A stretch of DNA of 64,000 nt. Origin: Paraescarpia echinospica. Taxonomy: Eukaryota; Annelida; Polychaeta; Sabellida; Siboglinidae. The DNA lies in the NCBI GenBank assembly GCA_020002185.1, contig CM034543.1:11512246-11576245 (forward strand), in the 5' to 3' direction. A program made the position numbers and the translations under genes. Positions within the stretch are counted from its first letter, which is position 1; each line of letters starts with the position of its first letter. Below the pieces are notes generated by a model. The model made no database searches. It saw only the letters and a program-made list of their open reading frames with translations, and was not told the DNA's origin. Positions 53,407-64,000 of the stretch are shown piece by piece.

Positions 53407-54432
53407 TTGCACCCGAAGAAGAAACAAAACGGCTCTTTTTAGAACCAAACAAAACGGTTCTTTTCAGAGCCAACCACCATTTCACAAAAGAGTTTGTCAC
53501 ATTGCAAAATTGCGTGTTAACAATGCAGAACATTTTGCCACTTTGTAATCATACACAGTGATTACAGCACTCTGTAGTCGTACATAATGATTACAGATCC
53601 AATTAAATACAGTAAATTATTTATGTTTTAATGTTTTAAGTTGAAATGTTATTTCTGAAGAAATTACATATTTTTCGGTAATGTCTAAAAATAAAATCAC
53701 CATAATTTAGTCTGTTTCATGACACTGTTGTCGAGATAAATTGTCAGTGAAATGGTCTTTTAGCTGTCAATTTTTCGCGTTTTTTAACATTAAAATACCG
53801 ATTTATATATTTTGTATCTATAAATTCAACATTTCAATGAGATTTTAGAATACGTGCGTAAAGCAGAACTAGATATGCGTTAGTAGCATCGCCTTTCCGG
53901 TTGTGATGGCACCGCGACACGTTTGGAGTACATTTTGGATGATCGCCATATCAACAAAATACGCACCTGTCAAACAGTGCTGTTTTGTTGCATAAAAGTC
54001 CCCAAAAGACAATAAATTTAACAAATACAGTTAAGTTTTGTGTCTACAATGATGGGGAATGATGAAACGAATACGGCAGCGTCGAAAACAATTAGGTAAA
54101 AAGATCGTTTAATAGCGTTAATAATAAAGGCCAAGAAGATGCAGGTTTACCCATTTTGTTTGCATTTGTCGACGTTATTCTTTTTCAATCACCGCCAGGA
54201 AGACGCGAGTAGCGTTAAAACGGTAAAACATAGAAAAATATCAGTGACCGTATCCTTTGCAACGCAAGCAAACCCTCGCGAGATTTTCGTACGCAAGTTG
54301 CGAATTTCTTAGTTGCGAACATTCTTAAGCTTTTCGAGAATACCTACTTGCCAAATTTCGCTGCTAAGAAATAATCCGCCATATTTGCTCAATTTCTTAC
54401 GTACAAAATCTGTTTCTTCGTGAATACGGGCC

Positions 54433-56550
54433 CAGCCGCCGTCAAACTACCGTAGATGTAGTTAAATATTGTATTTTGTAACATAGTATGAATGAACGCC
54501 TGTGTTTACTCACTTTTATTTCTGACTTCTTCGTCCGACGGCTACTCATCGAGAGCGACACGGTAGTCATTCTGAGCAAACGTGATGCACAGGTGTACCC
54601 CCCCCCCCGGAATTTGGAGACAGTCGTAGATATGTGAGAGTCAGCACCGGTCCTCATCTCGACCGATGCTGTTCTAATCCTGCTTGTTTACTGTTGCAAT
54701 TGTAAGAAGACTACACACGACGTAAATCAATCAGTAATACTTTTAAGAGTGAACATTACACAAAACGATTATATGTTCTGCGTACCGGATCAACGTCATT
54801 CTTCTTCTCGTGTTATGCCTATTAGAATGTCATATCCATTTACACGAAACATTCAACAATATCTGAGTGTTCTCCTGCTGATTATTCACGCCATTCCGCG
54901 TTTAGGCGCCCCAGAATCTAAGATAACGCTATCCATGCTTCCTTAGGGTCCTCTGTCGAATTTACTTTCCTGTACGCGACATCTACTGGGACCTCTGTAG
55001 GAGATCGGGGTCTGTGATAGACGGTCACTCCACCCGCCAGGTAGGCGGACCATCGGCCGAATGTGCCCATGGTGATGATACTATGGTTGCAGGTAGACAG
55101 GATTGCAAAGTCGACATCGGCACTGTGCCCGACGGAGAAGACAGTTGGGCGTTTCGTTACAAAGTTCACCTTTGCCCATTCAATATCGTCAGAACAAACG
55201 ACATACATCGTGTTGTTTTTAAAGAGGCGGTTTAAAAACACAACAGCGTGATGTAAATACGCTGCGTCCGCTACCCAATTCATGCGACCGTCATGTTCCC
55301 GCCTTTTTAATAGATCACTCCGCCGGATGTGCACTGCGATCACGGCGACGTCTGACGGCGAAAGATGGAACCTCGCCATGGAACTCCGCAAAAAGTTCTC
55401 CGCTTCTTTCTGGATGTCATCGCGGAAGCGGAAGTGGTTTTGGAGTAGATCTCGCATTACGTGTTGGCGGTATTTCCAGTCTGGAAAGATACATACCAGT
55501 TCAACATCAACCCGTGGATCAAAGTATTCGGTGCGCTTGTCATAACCTGCCCCGACAACGTATTGGACCCAATCGCGACCCGGACGGTCGCTCTGAACCA
55601 CTGTCGCATTTAGCTTGAATAGCTTCAGTAATGGATTCTTTGCAGATATCACGTGACGCATACCATTCCTACGTGCTATGCCGTACAGCCCAGCGTATGT
55701 AAGCATCCTGTTGCCTGTGCGTCCCATGAATATCGCCGATAAACGTCCAGCGTCCGGCGCTGGCTCCAAAACTTTCGAAGAGTTCGTTCGGTATCGCAAC
55801 ACGATGGTACGATTGGAACTTGCTACGATACCGCGAGCTTGATGGCTGGCGTAGTAAGTCTTGTTATCTCCCCTCTCCAACAGTTTCAAATATTGCAGAC
55901 TGCCCATCTTCAGAACAGGGTGTTGGGCGTTGGGGAGCGGTAAGCTGAACTTGGTGTCCTGTATAGAGTTGTAGTGGTGACCCACACCCACACGAATAAC
56001 GGTCGATGTGTTAGCCGCTCTAAATCCAATCCCGATGTGTGGTGCTAACATAGCACAGTTTGGCAAGCATGAGATGATACAATACGCCACTATTGCTATA
56101 AACATCAGTACCACTAACCGGCGTGCTGTTACCATAACAAACGCCATCGTCAGTATGTGTTGTACACCGCGTCAATATGGGGTCCTAGGCCGTTGTGTGG
56201 GGGAGAATACGATCTCCACAGTAAATGTGTTGCGATCCATTGTCCCAATAAAACTGAGCAACACGGATATAAAAACGAAATGACCAATGTGTCATGTAGA
56301 AATGGGATATCCACGTTTCAGAAGTGTAAAAAGAAAAGTATTCGGCAATTTTTTACTAGCACATAATCGAACGGACACGCACGCATCCATGCACAAGCAA
56401 TCACGCATGCGCATACATACACACGCACGCACATCTACGCACGCACGCACAAACATCCATGATAACAATTAATTGATGTGACGTTTCAGTGTCAGTTTAC
56501 TCGCTACTAATATGAACAACACAGAAGCCTATGAATCAGTTGGTCCTACA
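54433..56550 (-). repeat. Fucosyltransferase cassette 3
   Basis: Aligns to cassettes 1 and 2. Upstream of the (CA)n run it still resembles cassette 1 (ACGTCTTCC...TATTTGTACAT at about 56,684 and 5936), then reaches the Academ-like insertion. Confidence 0.87.
54918..56147 (-). CDS. Galactoside alpha-1,2-fucosyltransferase-like protein (GT11), copy 3
   Basis: A 409-codon intronless ORF with ATG at 56,145-56,147. Same architecture as copies 1 and 2: N-terminal anchor, stem, GRTGNRMLTYAG, HIRRSDLLKRR, SDDIEWAK, TMGTFGRWSAYLAGG and the conserved tail ending AWIALS. Eight residue differences from copy 2 and about four silent changes. The anchor reads YCIISCL instead of YCLISCL. It shares FPDW, VVQSD and SSM with copy 1. 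An added sequon may exist where copy 2 has Ile (AANTST). Same TATA-like element upstream as copy 2. No disabling change. Confidence 0.88.
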   Translation of the reverse strand: MAFVMVTARRLVVLMFIAIVAYCIISCLPNCAMLAPHIGIGFRAANTSTVIRVGVGHHYNSIQDTKFSLPLPNAQHPVLKMGSLQYLKLLERGDNKTYYASHQARGIVASSNRTIVLRYRTNSSKVLEPAPDAGRLSAIFMGRTGNRMLTYAGLYGIARRNGMRHVISAKNPLLKLFKLNATVVQSDRPGRDWVQYVVGAGYDKRTEYFDPRVDVELVCIFPDWKYRQHVMRDLLQNHFRFRDDIQKEAENFLRSSMARFHLSPSDVAVIAVHIRRSDLLKRREHDGRMNWVADAAYLHHAVVFLNRLFKNNTMYVVCSDDIEWAKVNFVTKRPTVFSVGHSADVDFAILSTCNHSIITMGTFGRWSAYLAGGVTVYHRPRSPTEVPVDVAYRKVNSTEDPKEAWIALS

Positions 56551-56665
<115 letters not shown>

Positions 56666-56999
56666 CACACACGCACAGACGACGTCTTCCAGATATATTT
56701 GTACATCAAGTTTGCTTAGACGTATTATAAAATGTGATCAGTTTTTCCTAAAATCAAGTTACGTTAGGCAAACCGTTTACGACGAAAACGTTTAGTCCTG
56801 GTGCTGTTCTGTAAATTTAGGATTTCGTTGCACCCCCCCCCCCCCCGCCAACATAGGTTTCTTGATATTTTCTTTTTAATTGAACTAACAGTTTCCACAC
56901 ACACAAAAATTAAGGTGTCCATTCTATGAGAAAAAACGACATTTATTAAGAGTGGTTGGCAATTGTTTTCAGAAATAGCTAAAATCACAAAATATGCCT

Positions 57000-57724
57000 T
57001 AAATAGAATAATTTTGATGGAATCTCATTATAAATTCACAGGTAGATAAATAAGTGAATGTATAACAGCACTGTAACACAAAATGTTTAAATTGCAATCA
57101 TTAATATGATACGATCGTTAATTTTGTGTAAACATTTCTTACTTGTTTCAATAAAATCTATATGCGTAGTGCTTCCGTTTGTTCTACACTCATACCAATA
57201 GTATATTGACCCGACAATTTCATATCAGTATGTCCCAATATCCACTATTACTTGGAAAAACAACTGGCGAGAAATATTCAATATTAATTAAGATATCATC
57301 ATATATGTAGACCTACCCCCTAAATCGAGAAAATGGCGGGAAATGACAAAACGTCACAGAATATGCTGTAAATCAACTATTTATTTGCTAATCATCTTAT
57401 AGTCTCACGTAGTTGGTCATAACATAATGCAAAGCAATTTTTTATCACCAATCAGGTGTATACATTTAACTTTTCGCCAATATAAAATATGAAATACACA
57501 ATTTTTTATCGACATACGATGAACGGAATCACATACGTTACAACATAATGCTTGATATAAAATTACATGTCAACAGACCAGGTGTCTATGTTTATATGGT
57601 CAATAACTTCGACTTACTGAACGAATAATTGTTATTTGTTATGTTTGAACAATTATATAGACATTTCAATAACCCCACCCCCTTATCGAACAAAACCACA
57701 AAGTCCTTTCAGAGTAGGCATAAC
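57000..57724. other. Left inverted arm, non-coding part
   Basis: Inverse of about 61,430-62,000. AT-rich with no gene. Likely 3' untranslated part of the transposon gene. Confidence 0.6.
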
Positions 57725-58001
57725 TCACGTTGTGTTCATGTAAAAGACTTTCAGTGTGATTACATACATTTCTGGCGGACCTGTATTTAATAACACAACA
57801 TGTTTCTCTTTTTGACATTTAAATGCGTAATTATGAGATGCATGCATTGACTTTATAATTATGTTAATGTAAGTAGGCATTTTAGCAAATCGCAAATAGT
57901 ATGATAATAATGAAAACAAATTTAAAGTATTTAATAATTTAAAGGTTCTCTATTGAAGTTCACCAACTGACAAACAGTTTCATGGACCATCATAGACCAT
58001 G

Positions 58002-58986
58002 TCACTCCATATCGGAGTCGTCTTCTGACAGTAGTGGGTCTACTCCCATGTCTGTCGATGTGACCGGTCTATTTTTGCAATCATCGGCGTTACAGCGGCA
58101 AACACCAGTACATGTTAACCCATTCAGCTTGCACGAGCAACGAACACCAGCACATGTCTTACATCTGCAGCTGACACATTCAAGTATTGCCTGTGGAGCT
58201 GGTGGATTGTCCGTCCAATGTACCAAAATGTTTCCGTCAACAGTCCACCCATTGCCATGACTGGATGGCACTGGTGGTCGTGCCATAAACCAGTGTCGCC
58301 AAATGGCTGCCTGATAGTTAGCACGCTTGATGTGTTGGTCACATGCTTCCATACATGGTGGCAACTTTGCTGGATCGGTTGTCCTTGACCCAAACATGGT
58401 ATGTCGCAATCTATTCACATCATACTCTTGTAATTGCCCATACAGGGCGCACACTGCCGCTTTACCTTCCTGCTACAGTTCATTATCGGCGACAAAGGAT
58501 TTGCAAATTAGGCCATGGTACTTCTGAAGGAACAGTGCTCACGTAGCAGTTTGTAGCCTTTTGCTTTACCGTGACCAACAAACGCTCTGGTTGAGTCACA
58601 ACCACTAAATGCGTCATAGCCAATCAGGGCTTCATACATGTCTGGTCCGATGGTAGATCCAATTTGAGTGATATTGATGTTTCTCTTCCGCTGTTGTGTC
58701 CCAGTGTTTTAAATAGCATTGTAGCTGGAACTGAATGAATAATTTCAACTGCTATTACGGCTACATCGCTATCAAGTGACCTGAGAACCACTGTGTTAGA
58801 ACCACGTTGAAACGCACGAGAGGCGTGAAGAAGAAGAAGGCTATCTGTTTCTTCATGGTTACAGCTAAGCTCAGGAACTGGTGTCGTGGTCACATGATTT
58901 CTGTCAGTCATCGCTACTTGGAGCAAGTGATACTCTTCTCCATTAGTGACATAAAGTGACCAACTACTCAATTCTGGTGCATACAC
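58002..58986 (-). pseudogene. Academ-like nuclease/transposase C-terminal half, left-arm copy
   Basis: Two frame pieces. 58,986-58,624 has YAPELSSWSLYV, HEETDSLLLLHA and SLDSDVAVIAVE, an acidic pattern like a FEN/XPG (PIN-like) nuclease core. Around 58,530-58,615, in a shifted frame, GYDAFSGCDST..FVGHGKAKG resembles the FEN1/XPG helix-hairpin-helix (GCDYxxGIxGIG). 58,454-58,002 has LPPCMEACDQHIKRANYQAA and a Cys-rich block, CVSCRCKTCAGVRCSC...CTGVCRCNADDCKN. Frameshifts near 58,460-58,500 and 58,600-58,640 disrupt it. It duplicates, in inverse orientation, the end of the gene in the right arm. Confidence 0.7.
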
Positions 58987-59059
58987 GGGTTGTTGCCACG
59001 TATCCAGAAGAAATACTTACTTGCATATGTTCTAGAAATGATGACATTTCCGTAATGTC

Positions 59060-61153
59060 ATCCAGACGCACACACACACTGCTTATTAATGGTGAATTTG
59101 CAGTGCAAAGATCGACAGGAAATTATTTTGGCCGCATCCCGCATGACCAAACCATTGAAGTGACTACAAACCGGGATACGAAATCTCGTGGTGGAATTGT
59201 AGGAATCACAATAAATCATGGAGCAGTTCTTAAGTGGATGGTACTTAGGACTGACCGAGGTGAATACTTGCGTCTGTGCAGGGAAATGTCTGGACAACCG
59301 GATGTAGCTACAGGTGACAGACCAAAGGATGCTGGGAAAAGACGACGAAGCCACTGTGCGACGCAATGAGACATGCACCACAAACTGGATTAACCCATTT
59401 CAAACAGATGATAAACTCTGTCATCTGGCTTCTGGAAGAAATGCAACAAGTGACATTTCAGCTGACCTGTTGGAAGCACACGTAAAGGGAGACGAAGCTG
59501 TCAGGGAATTTGTTCATGAGAGATTAGACACAGATGGACAAAAGGACTTCTATGCGCCAGTACCAAAGCTCAGACTGAAAACCTTTAAATCTTTGGATAT
59601 GGGTAAACCACACAAGAAACAAACTTCTGTTTTGAGATCAACCCGTGAACTGTTTGGACGATTCTTGGTAATCAGCCAGAGTAGAAACATATCTTTGCCA
59701 GAACTCTTCAAATATTCCTTCGGAAAAGTACCGCTTGCTATTGCATCACCTTAGGGAAACTTGGTCAAGACTGTCAAAGCATCTCTGCTGAAGGAATTGG
59801 AGAAGGATGCTACTGTTGTTGATGTAGTAAGCTATGACATCACTTGGATTGTCGATGCGGTGGCAATACTGCACGTACTCAAGGTAGACATAACAATGAC
59901 ATACAGGGACTTGGGACGTTTTGTCTTCAACACAATTGTACGAGGTGTTGGAATGTCTTCACTGGTAGACTGGGTGGTGGGCACATATCCCGAAATTTCG
60001 ATCAAGAATCCGGAGAGAGATCGCCGTACGACGTCTACAGCAGGATTGCTGGCAACAACCATTACGTCGGAGAAACAGAGAATTGACCACCAGTTCAAAA
60101 AGTCACTTCTAAGAGCACAATTTAAAAAAGAACTAATCACAATTTCTTCTGCATATGTGGCAACAACCCGTGTATGCACCAGAATTGAGTAGTCGGTTTC
60201 TTTATGTGACTAACGGAGAAGAGTGTCACTTGCTCCAAGTAGCGATGACTGACAAAAATCATGTGACCACGACACCAGTTCCTGACATTAGCTGAAACCA
60301 TGACGAAGCAGATAGCCGCCTTCTTCTTCACGCCACTCGTACGTTTCAACGTGGTTCTAACACAGTGGTTTTCAGGTCTCCTCATAGCGATGTAGCCGTA
60401 ATAGCAGTTGGAATTAGTCATTCAGTTCCAGCTACAATCCTATTTAACACTGGGACACAACAACGGAAGAGAAAGATCAATATCACTCAAATTGGATCTA
60501 CCATCGAACCAGACATGTGTGACGCCCTGATTGGCTATCACGCATTAAGTGGTTGTGACTCAACCAGCGCGTTTTTTTTGTCACGGTAACGCAAAAGGCT
60601 ACAAACTGCTACGTGAGCACGTTCCTTCAGACGTACCATGGCCAAACTTGGCAAAACTTTTGTCGCCGATAAGGAACTGTTGCAGGAAGGTGAAGCGGCA
60701 ATGTGCGCCCTGGTTGGGCAATTACAAGAGTATGATGTGAACAGATTGCGACATACCGTGCTTGGGTCGAGGACAACCGATCCAGCAAATTTGCCACCAT
60801 GCAAGGAAGCATGTGACCAACACATCAAGCGTGCTAACTATCAGGCAGCCATTTGGCGACACTGCTTGACGGGACGACCACCAGTGCCATCCCCTCATGG
60901 CAATGGGTGGACTGTTGACGGAAACATTTTGGTACATTGGACGGACAATCCACCAGCTCCACAGGCAATACTTGAATGTGTCAGCTGCAGATGTAAGACA
61001 TGTGCTGGTGTTCGTTGCTCGTGCAAGCTGAATGGGTTAACATGTACTGGTGTTTGCCGCTGTAACGCCGATGATTGCAAAAATAGACCGGTCACATCGA
61101 CAGACATGGGAGTAGACCCACTACTGTCAGAAGACGACTCCGATATGGAGTGA
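59060..61153 (+). pseudogene. Academ-like nuclease/transposase gene, core and right arm
   Basis: Fragments of one long gene in order. 59,060-59,370: GEFAVQRSTGNYFGRIPHD. 59,314-59,754: NPFQTDDKLCHLASGRNA, LKTFKSL and SVPLAIASP-like ending in a TAG. 59,761-60,192, same frame: VKTVKASLLKELEK and SIKNPERD. 60,193-60,590: SPHSDVAVIAVG and GYHALSGCDSTSAF. 60,638-61,153: LPPCKEACDQHIKRANYQAA and a Cys-rich C-terminus with about 13 Cys. This series matches a large uncharacterised family repeated many times in cnidarian, fish and other animal genomes. The nuclease reading rests on the E-E-x-D, D-x-D and GCD motifs. Two stops and at least three frameshifts. Confidence 0.7.
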
Positions 61154-62204
61154 CATGGTCTATGATGGTCCATGAAACTGTTTGTCAGTTGGTGAACTTC
61201 AATAGAGAACCTTTAAATTATTAAATACTTTAAATTTGTTTTCATTATTATCATACTATTTGCGATTTGCTAAAATGCCTACTTACATTAACATAATTAT
61301 AAAGTCAATGCATGCATCTCATAATTACGCATTTAAATGTCAAAAAGAGAAACATGTTGTGTTATTAAATACAGGTCCGCCAGAAATGTATGTAATCACA
61401 CTGAAAGTCTTTTACATGAACACAACGTGAGTTATGCCTACTCTGAAAGGACTTTGTGGTTTTGTTCGATAAAGGGGTGGGGTTATTGTCTATATAATTG
61501 TTCAAACATAACAAATAATAATTATTCGTTCAGTAGGTCGAAGTTATTGACTGTGAATAAATAGTTGATTTAGAGCATGTTGTGTGACGTTTTGCCATTT
61601 CCCGCCATTTTCTCGATTTAGGGGGTAGGTCTACATATATGATGATATCTTCATTAATATTAAATATTTCTCACCAGTTGTTTTTCCAAGTAATAGTACG
61701 TGGATATTGGAACATACTGATATGAAATTATCGGATCAATATGCTATGGGTATGAGTGTGAAACAAACGGAAACACTAGGCATATAGATTTTACTGAAAA
61801 AAAGTGAGAAATGTTTACACAAAATTATCGAACGTATCATATTAATGATTGCAATTTAAAACATTTTGTGTTACAGTGCTGTTGAACATTCACTAATGTA
61901 TCTACCTGTGAATTTATAATGAGATTCAACTAAACTTATTTTATTTATGGCATATGTTATGATTTTAGCTATTTCTGAAAAAATGTTACCAAACACTCGT
62001 AATAAATGTAGTTTTTCTCATAGCACGGACTCCTTAATTTTTGGTTAATGTTTGTAAATTATTACTTCATAGTTCAATTAAAATGAAAATATCAAGAAAC
62101 CTATGTTGGCGGGGGGGGGGGGTGCAGCCAACTCCTGTTTTAAGGCCCTTTTGGAAATCAGCACCAGGACTAGTTAGCATATCAACATCCGTACACATAC
62201 ATAG

Positions 62205-62480
62205 TTACATACATATATGCATACATACATACATACATACATACATACATACATACATACATACACACACATACACACACATACATACATATATACATAC
62301 ATTCATACATGCATGCGTACATGCGTGCATGCGTACATACGTACACACGTGCACACACGTGCACACATGTGCACACACGCACACACGCACACTCGCACAC
62401 ACGCACACACGTACATACGTACAAACGTAGATACGTACATACGTAGACACATACATATATACATGCATGCGCACATGCGT
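62205..62480. repeat. (CATA)n / CACACG microsatellite
   Basis: Paralogous to the array at 6170-6480; both follow AGCATATCAA.ATCC.TACACA. Alternating CATA, ACGTACAT and CACACGTG stretches. Confidence 0.93.
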
Positions 62481-62504
62481 GCATACATACATTTAGAGAT
62501 TTAA

Positions 62505-62822
62505 CCAGATTTAACAAGATTGCCACCCAGAGAATTAATTGTAGGTGGTAGGTGGACAAGGAAGCCGTTTGGCTTATCGAGAGTCCAACCCTTTTATCTA
62601 TGTGTATCCCGCCCTTCTGAGGTATGTGTCGATTTTATTGTTAAACATATTCACGCTACTAGCACCCACACAATCAGCAGATAATCTTTTCCATTTATTT
62701 ACAGTCCTTTATGAAAATTAGAACTTTCTTATATATAATTTACACTGCTCCTTTGCTAATGTAACTTCATGTCCTCTAGTCCTTCTATCTTTCTTAACTG
62801 AGAAAAAATATTTATATCAATA
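62505..62822 (-). mobile_element. LINE D 3' fragment (5'-truncated)
   Basis: About 320 bp matching the last part of LINE D, more diverged than the neighbouring copy. It holds a decayed C-terminal part of the pol gene and directly precedes another LINE D. Confidence 0.8.
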
Positions 62823-62828
62823 TTGTTT

Positions 62829-64000
62829 AACAAGATTAACAAGATTGCCATCCAGAAAATTACTCTGGATGGCAGGTGGACAAGGAAGCCTTTTGGCTTA
62901 TCGAGAGTCCAATACTTTTTATCTACATGTATCCCGCCTTTTTTAGGTGTGTGTCGAATTTATTTTTAAACATATTCACGCTACTAGCACCAACACAATC
63001 AGGAGATAATCTGTTCCATTCATTTACAGTCCTTTGTGAGAATGAGAACTTTCTTATATCTAATCTACACTGCTCCTTTACTAATGTAGCTTCATGTCCT
63101 CTGGTCCTTCTATCTTTCTTAACTGAGAAAAAAATGTTTCTATCAATATTTTCATAACCATTCAATATTTTAAACACTTCTATGTGATCTCCTCTCAATC
63201 TCCTGGTCTCTAATGTTGTTAAACCACATTCTTTTAGGCGTATTTCGTAACTAAGATCCCTCAGATTTGGTATCATTTTAGTCGCTCTCCTCTGTACTCT
63301 TTCTAGCATATCTATGTCCTTCTTGCGATATGGCCTCCATGCTTGTATGCAATATTCTAAATGAGGCCTCACTATTGTTTTGTACAGCGGTACTATTAAT
63401 TCTTTTTTCTTATACGTTATATTTCGCCTAATTAATCCAAGGATTTGATTTCCCTTTGACGCTGCAATTCCGCACTGCTCTGAAACCTTCATATCAGCAC
63501 TAATGGTTAACCCCAAGTCCTTTTCTTTTACAGTAGTACCTAGAACAGTACCCCCCATTTTATATTTTACCTCTTCATTCCCATGACCTGTGTGGAGGCA
63601 TTTACATTTCCCAAAATTGAACAGCATTTGCCACTTTTCAGACCATTTGATCAACCTATCAAGATCATCTTGTAAATGCTGTCTGTCTCCATCACTTTTA
63701 ATCCTTCTAAACACTTTTGTATCATCCGCAAATTTTAACACCTTGCTTGTTATATCATCGTCCAAATCGTTGATATATATTAAGAATAATATAGGTCCTA
63801 GTACTGATCCCTGTGGTACCCCACTCAATACCGATTTCCAGTTTGAAGCCTCCCCATCAACTACTACACGTTGTCTTCTGTCATTCAGCCATTTTTCTAT
63901 CCAGTTTATTATACCATTTCCTATGCCATGGGCCTTTAGCTTAAGGAGTAATCTTTGATGTGGTACTTTGTCGAAAGCTTTTTGGAAATCTAAATAGATG
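62829..64000 (-). mobile_element. LINE D copy 3, cut by window end
   Basis: Matches 31,775-32,960 with about ten substitutions in 1.1 kb by eye and no indel in the coding part. It is not part of the 13-kb duplication; its flanks differ. Confidence 0.87.
62923..64000 (-). CDS. LINE D reverse transcriptase, partial, open to window end
   Basis: Open frame from the native stop at 62,923 to the window edge. It includes the RT palm from KAFDKVPH through SGVPQGSVLGP, FADDTKVF and the CR1 C-terminus (RRATKMIPNLRDL, VNEWNRLSP, KNKFDTHLKKAGYM). A few substitutions relative to copy 1 (NKFDTH for NKIDTH, LDIRKF for LYIRKF). The 5' part is outside the window, so integrity of the whole gene is unknown. 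Confidence 0.85.
   Translation of the reverse strand, partial: IYLDFQKAFDKVPHQRLLLKLKAHGIGNGIINWIEKWLNDRRQRVVVDGEASNWKSVLSGVPQGSVLGPILFLIYINDLDDDITSKVLKFADDTKVFRRIKSDGDRQHLQDDLDRLIKWSEKWQMLFNFGKCKCLHTGHGNEEVKYKMGGTVLGTTVKEKDLGLTISADMKVSEQCGIAASKGNQILGLIRRNITYKKKELIVPLYKTIVRPHLEYCIQAWRPYRKKDIDMLERVQRRATKMIPNLRDLSYEIRLKECGLTTLETRRLRGDHIEVFKILNGYENIDRNIFFSVKKDRRTRGHEATLVKEQCRLDIRKFSFSQRTVNEWNRLSPDCVGASSVNMFKNKFDTHLKKAGYM

Larger units (their letters stand above)
52066..54432 (+). mobile_element. IS1595/Merlin-like DNA transposon, copy 2
   Basis: Same element as 39,084-41,429, but the left end is complete: GGCCCGTATTCTCAAACG..., with the 21 bp missing from copy 1. The right end GAATACGGGCC at 54,422-54,432 is the inverted partner. 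53,406-54,432 has no gene. Confidence 0.77.
56793..62172 (+). mobile_element. Academ-like DNA transposon with 2-kb inverted arms
   Basis: Starts TAGTCCTGGTGCTG and ends CAGCACCAGGACTA, a perfect 14-bp terminal inverted repeat, flanked on both sides by GTT (56,790-56,792; 62,173-62,175). Removing the element and one GTT gives GAAAACGTTAGCATATCAA, matching the unoccupied cassette-1 sequence at about 6129-6147. Left arm 56,793 to about 59,010 is the inverse of about 60,140-62,172. The core and right arm carry one decayed gene. The 3-bp duplication, terminal repeat and gene type fit Academ, from memory of the family. Confidence 0.75.

Noticed and set aside
57725..57919. A 64-codon ORF identical to one at 61,236-61,430
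   Set aside because: Its duplication is explained by the inverted arms of the transposon. No domain, and it lies in the likely 3' untranslated part.

Overview
This is a eukaryotic, metazoan window. The coding content is single-exon or decayed retroelement and transposon genes, long microsatellites and minisatellites, three intronless copies of a Golgi-type fucosyltransferase, and one scaffold gap of exactly 1000 N. There are no operons, bacterial ribosome-binding sites, tRNA or rRNA genes. The mix (CR1/L2-like LINEs with a PHD finger and 2A-like motifs, K02A2.6-like Gypsy, RTE-like LINE, IS1595/Merlin-like and Academ-like DNA transposons, expanded GT11 fucosyltransferases) suggests a marine invertebrate, possibly a lophotrochozoan or invertebrate deuterostome. 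The sequence alone does not settle the phylum.

Layout. 0-3 kb: a 5'-truncated LINE (A) inserted in a dispersed repeat. 3-6.6 kb: fucosyltransferase cassette 1 with odd flanking repeats, then a CATA/CA microsatellite. 7.9-11.1 kb: a decayed Gypsy element, with a separate gag N-terminus at 14.4 kb. 11.6-13.8 kb: a 92-bp minisatellite. 14.8-20.9 kb: a dispersed repeat, one copy intact and one split by LINE B (PHD finger, endonuclease, RT). 22.2-31.2 kb: a very large simple-sequence domain, G/T-rich on the plus strand up to 23.75 kb and C/A-rich from 24.1 kb, with LINE C nested inside. 31.8-34.6 kb: LINE D with a fully open 920-codon ORF. 34.9-43.5 kb: an RTE-like LINE, an LTR-like repeat, a Merlin-like transposon and fucosyltransferase cassette 2. 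44.6-45.5 kb: a 40-bp minisatellite running into the gap at 45,501-46,500. 46.5-56.6 kb: the same series again (D, RTE, LTR-like, Merlin, cassette 3) as a near-identical direct segmental duplication offset by about 13.0 kb. 56.8-62.2 kb: a palindromic DNA transposon with an Academ-like decayed gene. 62.5-64 kb: two more LINE D copies.

Function. The only plausible host genes are the three GT11-type alpha-1,2-fucosyltransferase-like genes, all on the minus strand. Nearly every transposon ORF has stops or frameshifts; LINE D at 31.9-34.6 kb is the clear exception. Three elements (A, B and the Academ-like one) can be delimited by comparison with an unoccupied paralogous site in the same window, giving their ends and target-site duplications directly. 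No host regulatory system was recognised beyond weak promoter hints at the fucosyltransferases.
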